Of a DNA stretch of 10,149 nt, positions 6,054 through 10,149 are shown one piece after another. Numbering within the stretch: the stretch's first letter is position 1; every line of letters begins with the position of its first letter. Where the stretch lies: NCBI GenBank assembly GCA_002692165.1, contig NZJL01000003.1, forward strand, positions 1-10,149, read 5' to 3'. The translations under genes were made by a program, and so were the position numbers. The notes beneath the pieces were generated by a model. The model ran no database searches. It worked only from the letters and a program-made list of their open reading frames with translations, and was not told the origin of the DNA. Source of the stretch: Porticoccaceae bacterium (GTDB lineage Bacteria > Pseudomonadota > Gammaproteobacteria > Pseudomonadales > Porticoccaceae).

Positions 6054-6113
6054 TTACGCTTTTTAACGCTTCGCGTTATTTCTTAACTTACGCTGTATTT
6101 GGTAATTTACGCT
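6054..6113 (-). repeat. Short AGCGTAA direct repeats
   Basis: Minus-strand AGCGTAA occurs exactly at 6054-6060, 6088-6094 and 6107-6113, with a one-base variant (AGCGTTA) at 6064-6070 inside the hairpin. Two exact copies lie in the last codons of the radical SAM gene, and one of them supplies its TAA stop. The starts are spaced 10, 24 and 19 bases apart, so there is no regular period. Confidence 0.5.
6064..6078. other. Perfect 6-bp hairpin with 3-nt loop after the last gene of the helicase unit
   Basis: TAACGC (6064-6069) and GCGTTA (6073-6078) pair perfectly around TTC. On the minus strand the core is GCGAAGC, a sequence known to form an unusually stable single-stranded DNA mini-hairpin. 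It sits 9 bases past the stop of the radical SAM gene ending at 6088. On that strand it is followed by AAAA, not a T run, so it is not a standard intrinsic terminator; it may protect or process the mRNA 3' end. Confidence 0.45.
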
Positions 6114-7263
6114 CTCGCACTTCTGGCACATCGGGCCATATGTTTGTTATGCTCATATCCCTGTGCTTGTCTTGTTGGTGTGTGATCTTGAGAAAATGAT
6201 GCCAGTGTTTGTTGTGTACATCATCGTTGATACTGTGCAAGTGGTCTGCTATAGCACGTAGTTGAGTTCGTACTTCTGACTTGTCCATGTTCTTTATTGC
6301 ATACATTATGTCTTCTACCGCTCTTACACGTAGGTATCTAGGCAGTACCATTGGAGCATATACCAGAGGAATATTTTCATAAGCAAATCTAAGTTTGTTC
6401 AAATAACCGTTTGATTGTGCCCAGGAAACAAATTTTTTTAAATTGAAGATATTAAAAACTGTGACTGTAAAATTTATATGTGATTGATATTTGTCCATTA
6501 TTTTTTTTGAACTTTCTAGCCATTCTGTCCAAGTACTAGGATATCTTATGTAGTTGTATGTGTCCTGCTCGCCATCGCAACTTATTCCTATGCTATTTGC
6601 TTTAAAAGTTAGAAGAGTAGATTCCCAATTACTCAAGTCTTGTGTACCGTTCGTGGTCCATTTAAGGTCTATATGTTTCCTGTCTTCAACAGGAATACGT
6701 TTAAGAAATTGCAATATTTCTTTGGTCATAAATGGTTCGCCGCCTGTAAACTTTATTCTTTTTACAAATTTTATATTGTCTATAATTTCATCCCATATCT
6801 TGTTAATTTTGTTAGTCTGATAATTTGTATTTTGCCAATCTGGCAATATTGTTTTTGAATTTGTGTCTAGGTAAGGTGTGTTTTGATCTGTCCACCCCAG
6901 TTGTTTCCATTCTGTGGCAAGTTTGCTTGACGACACAGGGTCACACATTTTACAAGCAAGATTGCAAATATTATTAAATTTTATATCAAGCATGGCAGGG
7001 AATCCTCCTTCGCTTTTGTAAGGCTCACTTACTAATCTATAGGAATCATGTCCTAGGTCCTCGATGTTCCAACATGCAGAACAGTAAGAATGACGTGTGC
7101 CACTGTGCAAAGTATTGCTGATTTCTTTTACTGCATCACTGTTGAAAAATTCTCGTATGGTTTGTCCCTCGATGTTTCCCAACGTAGTACCGTAACAACA
7201 GATTCTAAAATTACCGTCAGGTGATATTGTTACGTCCAACGTTGGCCGATTACATTTAGTCAT
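6088..7263 (-). CDS. Radical SAM protein, twitch type (N-terminal auxiliary cysteines)
   Basis: This is a 391-aa protein, the longest of the four radical SAM proteins. The core motif is CNLACKMC (Cys100, 104 and 107), GGEPF is at 174-178, and ISCDG followed by YNYIRYPSTW matches the SPASM/twitch consensus. The N-terminal auxiliary region has Cys4, 22, 23, 61 and 64, with DVTISPDGNFRICC and YCSACW, then an E..G.DSYR segment parallel to the E..GES.R of the radical SAM protein at 1065-2084; these two are likely homologues with the same architecture. Its ATG overlaps the TAA stop of the methyltransferase gene by one base (TAATG). No strong Shine-Dalgarno is present. It closes a five-gene unit headed by the helicase. 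Likely protein, peptide or small-molecule modification; substrate unknown. Confidence 0.89.
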   Translation of the reverse strand: MTKCNRPTLDVTISPDGNFRICCYGTTLGNIEGQTIREFFNSDAVKEISNTLHSGTRHSYCSACWNIEDLGHDSYRLVSEPYKSEGGFPAMLDIKFNNICNLACKMCDPVSSSKLATEWKQLGWTDQNTPYLDTNSKTILPDWQNTNYQTNKINKIWDEIIDNIKFVKRIKFTGGEPFMTKEILQFLKRIPVEDRKHIDLKWTTNGTQDLSNWESTLLTFKANSIGISCDGEQDTYNYIRYPSTWTEWLESSKKIMDKYQSHINFTVTVFNIFNLKKFVSWAQSNGYLNKLRFAYENIPLVYAPMVLPRYLRVRAVEDIMYAIKNMDKSEVRTQLRAIADHLHSINDDVHNKHWHHFLKITHQQDKHRDMSITNIWPDVPEVRERKLPNTA

Positions 7264-7886
7264 TACAAATTTTTTACTATGTCTTCTACTGCTTTGTTGT
7301 ATGCACCTTTTTTCTTTTTGACATATCGTATTTTATGTCCCAGGAACTCACCAGATTCTGTTGCTAGTGTGCAAGGAGTAGGTTCGCCACAAATAATCAT
7401 ACCATCGACATAATATTGTGGTGTAATTTTTTTGTCTTTTATACCATCTAATATAATAGAAAATCTTTGTAGACAGTTTGTTGATGATAAGTCCAGTGCT
7501 ACCCATTTTACATTAGATTGAATTAATTTTTCATAGTCTGGTCGGAAATGGTCAATGTCTGCTTGAGAAAAAATAACAAAGTCGTGCTGTGTCCAATTAT
7601 ACACATGGCTACTTTCTAATATGGTGTGAATTCTATCACTATCTCCAACAGTTTTTTTTACTGCTTTTAAAAAAGGTTGTCTGAATGCTTCTGGTAAAAA
7701 TGCATAGTTGTCTAGCAAATATAATTCCTTGTCAGAAACTTTAATTGCTTTCCACACTGCTCTTCCAACACTTCCGGCAAAACAACCTATGTCGCAAATA
7801 GATTTTGCCTTTGATCGATATATGATATTTCCCAAGTAATCAAATTGCCTCTGTGTGAATTGTTGCCATATGTTTTCTAGTTTCAT
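7263..7886 (-). CDS. Class I SAM-dependent methyltransferase-like protein
   Basis: This 207-aa protein has a Rossmann methyltransferase start. After the strand KSI, motif I reads CDIGCFAGSVGRAVW (31-45), close to the D/E-x-G-x-x-x-G-x-x-G consensus for SAM binding. An acidic residue ends the second strand in LYLLDNYAF (Asp59), where SAM ribose hydroxyls are held. HDFVIFSQADIDHF likely forms strand 4 and its loop. The C-terminus is Lys-rich (RYVKKKKG). The acceptor is unknown; context suggests a sugar, lipid or peptide within the same modification pathway. The start overlaps the upstream gene's stop as ATGA, with AGGA 8 bases upstream, a good Shine-Dalgarno. The gene is AT-rich, about 30% GC in 7441-7500. 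Confidence 0.78.
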   Translation of the reverse strand: MKLENIWQQFTQRQFDYLGNIIYRSKAKSICDIGCFAGSVGRAVWKAIKVSDKELYLLDNYAFLPEAFRQPFLKAVKKTVGDSDRIHTILESSHVYNWTQHDFVIFSQADIDHFRPDYEKLIQSNVKWVALDLSSTNCLQRFSIILDGIKDKKITPQYYVDGMIICGEPTPCTLATESGEFLGHKIRYVKKKKGAYNKAVEDIVKNL

Positions 7887-8473
7887 GATTCAAGTCCTGT
7901 AACTTTGATTATGTATCTGTCTCTGTTGCTGTTGTTCTTTGTGTGGTGCACACCACGCCACACGTTTAATGATATGACATCACCTTGTTTCCACTTCCAC
8001 TGCACGTCGTTGATGGTAAAATTTTGTCCGTCCACTTGATCTTCCACACCTATGAAATAACGCCTTGCCTTAAGTTTAGGATTAGGATCCTTCATGGAGT
8101 GTTCCATGTCTGCTAGGTGGGGTTCATGTTGCACCCAGGATTTGATCTGACCATGCAGTGTGTCAATATGCGGGTCGACTTTGTCGCCTGGTTTCTGTAG
8201 TTGCACATAGGTCTGTTTGTACCTCAACTCTGGAAAAGTTTTGTCTGCCCACGTGTCCAACAACGGGTGTCTTCCATATGTGTAGACATTTTCGAGGTCC
8301 TTGCCGTCAGCTCTTGGTTGTGTGGTGATCTTCTTTATGAAATCTAGTGAGGGCAATCGAACGTTGCCTTTGTGTTCGAAACCTTCTTGTGAAACATCAG
8401 CGTACTCTACTGTGTCTCTGTAATAGTCGAATTGGTTTGAATCTAACCAATTTAAATATTCGGATAATTTCAT
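7883..8473 (-). CDS. 2OG-Fe(II) oxygenase-like protein
   Basis: This 196-aa protein has the facial triad of an Fe(II)/2-oxoglutarate oxygenase. HIDT gives His102/Asp104 after the strand YVQLQKPGDKVDP. GDVISLNVWRGVHHTKN supplies the distal His176 or His177. Arg186 in NRDRYIIKVTG is suited to bind 2-oxoglutarate. The layout (YVQL..PGD.V.PHID, later W..GD...LN.WRGVHHT) resembles aspartyl/asparaginyl hydroxylase-like cupin-fold enzymes. It does not look like a close copy of the other oxygenase-like protein at 4252-4830: the spacing from HxD to distal His is similar but flanking residues differ. It may hydroxylate a protein side chain or small molecule. A TTAAATAC box sits 5 bases before the ATG, overlapping the stop of the glycosyltransferase gene. 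Confidence 0.78.
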   Translation of the reverse strand: MKLSEYLNWLDSNQFDYYRDTVEYADVSQEGFEHKGNVRLPSLDFIKKITTQPRADGKDLENVYTYGRHPLLDTWADKTFPELRYKQTYVQLQKPGDKVDPHIDTLHGQIKSWVQHEPHLADMEHSMKDPNPKLKARRYFIGVEDQVDGQNFTINDVQWKWKQGDVISLNVWRGVHHTKNNSNRDRYIIKVTGLES

Positions 8474-8478
8474 ACCCA

Positions 8479-8486
8479 GTATTTAA
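8479..8486 (-). promoter_or_regulatory. T4-late-like promoter box TTAAATAC, internal
   Basis: On the minus strand TTAAATAC begins within the TAA stop region of the glycosyltransferase gene and ends 5 bases before the ATG at 8473. It is the third copy of this octamer in the window; all three face and closely precede a start codon. It would allow the oxygenase, methyltransferase and radical SAM genes to be expressed separately from the helicase. Confidence 0.45.
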
Positions 8487-9208
8487 ACTTTATTTTTATC
8501 CAGAAAAGAATTTATGCTATGGTACTGTGTTGATTTTTTGTGCCCCGCGGCATGAAAGAAATGCACAGGCGGTTTACCTCCAAAGTGAGCATTTTTATAA
8601 TTGAACAGTCTGGTCATTCGTGTTATTGGCACACCGCTTTTGATTGTGGACCATAACAGGATGTGCCCATCGTGATCGTTCAATTCTTTGTATTTTGCAA
8701 TGTACCTTTTCATTATGTCTCTTGCTTTTTTAGTAACAATAAAAACACCGGCTTGGAAGCCGCACCGCTTCACTTGTTCTAGTAAGCATTCTTTTAGTAT
8801 ACCGTGATAGATATGTTTTATCTGTGCCTCACTTTCTGCTTTTTGGAATCCTGGATGTTCGCAAACCTTCAACGTATTTTGGTCAGGATACTCTGCAAAT
8901 ATATCTGGTGCATCTGGCATGGCGAATACATCACTGTCCACGTACATAATTTCGTCATACTTTTCCCACCAAGAATCATCTAGCCATAAGTCAAATCTTT
9001 CGAATGTAGGATGTTTATAATTTAATTTCTTTTCTGTGACTCTTACAAAGTCGTGATTGTATTTGTTTGCATATGTTTCAAAACTTCTAGCACTGCGATC
9101 GGCAAACTCGTCTGCATCGAACTCTTCGCTTTTCTTCAAGAGTGCGTTGTAGTCAGGTTCGCTATACTGGTCTGCTTGTATCCAGTATTGAACTATACAT
9201 TTTTTCAC
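8483..9208 (-). CDS. Glycosyltransferase-like protein (GT-A, DxD)
   Basis: This 241-aa protein has a GT-A nucleotide-sugar transferase pattern. KYDEIMYVDSDVFAMP (83-98) carries the DxD metal-binding motif Asp91-Ser-Asp93 after a hydrophobic strand, as in GT8-like and related families. Later come GFQAGVFIV (150-158), a typical acceptor-side segment, NDHDGHILLW (177-186) with acidic residues, and HFFHAAGHK (216-224), where a His often completes metal binding. There are no membrane segments, so it is likely cytosolic. The start is GTG, sharing a base with the helicase stop (TAGTG); GAAGAA about 5 bases upstream is a weak Shine-Dalgarno. The donor sugar and acceptor are unknown: a surface glycan, phage DNA or protein are all possible. 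Glucosylation of DNA is a known T4 strategy, but this protein does not resemble T4 alpha- or beta-glucosyltransferase by eye. Confidence 0.78.
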   Translation of the reverse strand: MKKCIVQYWIQADQYSEPDYNALLKKSEEFDADEFADRSARSFETYANKYNHDFVRVTEKKLNYKHPTFERFDLWLDDSWWEKYDEIMYVDSDVFAMPDAPDIFAEYPDQNTLKVCEHPGFQKAESEAQIKHIYHGILKECLLEQVKRCGFQAGVFIVTKKARDIMKRYIAKYKELNDHDGHILLWSTIKSGVPITRMTRLFNYKNAHFGGKPPVHFFHAAGHKKSTQYHSINSFLDKNKV

Positions 9209-10149
9209 TACTGTTCTTCGTCTGAGTGTAATTCGTTTAGCAACTGTCTCAGTTTTCCACCTTCGACAGTACCCTTCACTTTACCTAACGGATCACCCTT
9301 CCGTGGATCCGGAACTTCAGGTGTGTCACTGCCGGATACTTTTGATGTTTGCTTTAACGAATCGTATATTTTATTTTTACTTTGCTGATTATAACTTTGT
9401 GCTTCTTCCTCATTTAGGTCTCTTATTCTTAAACTATCTACATCAAATTCTAAATCTACTTTTTGTCCCACTCCACTACTACTTCTAGTTTTCATGAATT
9501 GTATCTGATATCTGCCACGTTCCTTCATAGCCCTGCTCGTGAATATACCTATCACGTTGTCTGCTGTCTGTATCTTCGACAGTCCACCTGATATGTGAGA
9601 GTGATCAAACTCTATCTCTTCTACCGATGCCCTATTCAACTGTGATGCTGTTGCCAGTATACATTGTTTTTCCACAACCAGGTTCCTCAATTCCTCAGAA
9701 ACATATTTGTCTTTTATAAACAAATCTGCTGGTGATATTCTTTTGCTCTTTGGCATCATCAAATCCAAATAGTCAATTAATATACAGTCTATTTTCTTTT
9801 TGTTTTTTAGTTCTAATTCTTTTAGATAAGTTCTTATGTCCAAAACAGTGCTACCACTTGGCAAGTATTTTATTTGCAAGTCTCCTGATTTCTTCTTCAA
9901 CATTTTTACTTTCATCTCCACGTTTTCTATTTCAGGAAATACTTTACGTGTTGGAATGTTAGTCATCATAGCATCTAATCTCATAGCAGTGAGCTGTTCG
10001 CTCAATTCACAAGATATGTAACAAACGTTCAAGCCAGCAGTGGCCCAGTTGACTGCAAGATTCTGCAAGAACAAACTCTTACCTGCGCCTGATCCACCTG
10101 CAAAGATGTTTAGTTCTCCTCGGTTGAATCCACCGAATAGTTTCTTGTC
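9208..10149 (-). CDS. DnaB/gp41-like replicative helicase, 5' end cut by window edge
   Basis: The open frame runs off the right edge, so only the C-terminal 313 residues are present; the TTG at 10074 is an internal Leu, not the start. The visible protein begins DKKLFGGFNRGELNIFAGG and has Walker A GGSGAGKS (18-25), the catalytic Glu in SCELSEQ (near 48), Walker B CILIDYLDL (122-130), motif H3 ATASQLNRAS (166-175), motif H4 HISGGLSKIQTADNVIGI, and KTRSSSGVGQ near 220 with the candidate arginine finger. These are the RecA-fold motifs of hexameric replicative helicases such as DnaB and T4 gp41, which unwind the phage replication fork using NTP. The tail of about 70 residues is acidic and low complexity. 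The gene heads a unit that continues straight into the glycosyltransferase gene. Confidence 0.9.
   Translation of the reverse strand, partial: DKKLFGGFNRGELNIFAGGSGAGKSLFLQNLAVNWATAGLNVCYISCELSEQLTAMRLDAMMTNIPTRKVFPEIENVEMKVKMLKKKSGDLQIKYLPSGSTVLDIRTYLKELELKNKKKIDCILIDYLDLMMPKSKRISPADLFIKDKYVSEELRNLVVEKQCILATASQLNRASVEEIEFDHSHISGGLSKIQTADNVIGIFTSRAMKERGRYQIQFMKTRSSSGVGQKVDLEFDVDSLRIRDLNEEEAQSYNQQSKNKIYDSLKQTSKVSGSDTPEVPDPRKGDPLGKVKGTVEGGKLRQLLNELHSDEEQ

Noticed and set aside
6064..6084. Hairpin plus TTTCTT as an intrinsic terminator on the plus strand
   Set aside because: No plus-strand gene lies upstream to be terminated, and the T tract is interrupted.
5762..6199. 145-aa plus-strand open frame spanning the promoter region and two gene ends
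   Set aside because: It runs antisense to the 58-aa gene and two radical SAM genes, has a low-complexity Leu/Ser/Cys composition and no Shine-Dalgarno or known motif.
9053..9388. 111-aa plus-strand open frame with hydrophobic, Cys-rich composition
   Set aside because: It is antisense to the helicase and glycosyltransferase genes; hydrophobicity is the expected shadow of charged residues on the other strand.

Overview
The window looks like a piece of a marine T4-like myovirus genome, of the kind that infects SAR11 or cyanobacteria. The evidence is a phage-type DnaB/gp41 replicative helicase (cut by the right edge), a tRNA-Arg carrying an encoded CCA end, very tight packing with 1-23 bp gene overlaps, T4-late-promoter-like TAAATA boxes placed just before start codons, and several radical SAM genes of the 'twitch' type that recur in marine myovirus genomes. 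No structural genes, integrase or transposase are visible. The host cannot be fixed from the sequence.

Layout. 1-74: 3' part of tRNA-Arg(CCU). 95-1080 (+): an unknown 100-aa protein and an SGNH/GDSL-type hydrolase. 1065-3107 (-): short SDR oxidoreductase, sulfotransferase-like protein and radical SAM protein, transcribed in that order. 3108-3167: a 60-bp divergent promoter region with the same TTAAATAC box facing both ways. 3168-4274 (+): a radical SAM protein with a Cys-rich C-terminus. 4252-6004 (-): a 58-aa basic protein (below usual ORF length cut-offs), a radical SAM protein and a 2OG-Fe(II) oxygenase-like protein. 6005-6087: promoter, Shine-Dalgarno, a short hairpin and AGCGTAA repeats. 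6088-10149 (-): partial DnaB-like helicase, glycosyltransferase, 2OG-Fe(II) oxygenase-like protein, class I methyltransferase and a fourth radical SAM protein, transcribed in that order with 1-4 bp overlaps or a 9-nt gap.

How the genes may work together. Apart from the helicase, the tRNA and two small unknowns, every gene is a small-molecule, glycan or protein modifying enzyme: four radical SAM enzymes, two 2OG-Fe oxygenase-like enzymes, a methyltransferase, a glycosyltransferase, a sulfotransferase-like enzyme, an SDR and an SGNH esterase-like enzyme. I infer a modification island, probably remodelling a surface glycan or lipid or modifying a protein or peptide side chain during infection. 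The substrate is not identifiable from the sequence. The tight overlaps and the alternation of radical SAM genes with oxygenase or transferase genes favour joint function over random cargo, but this is a hypothesis.
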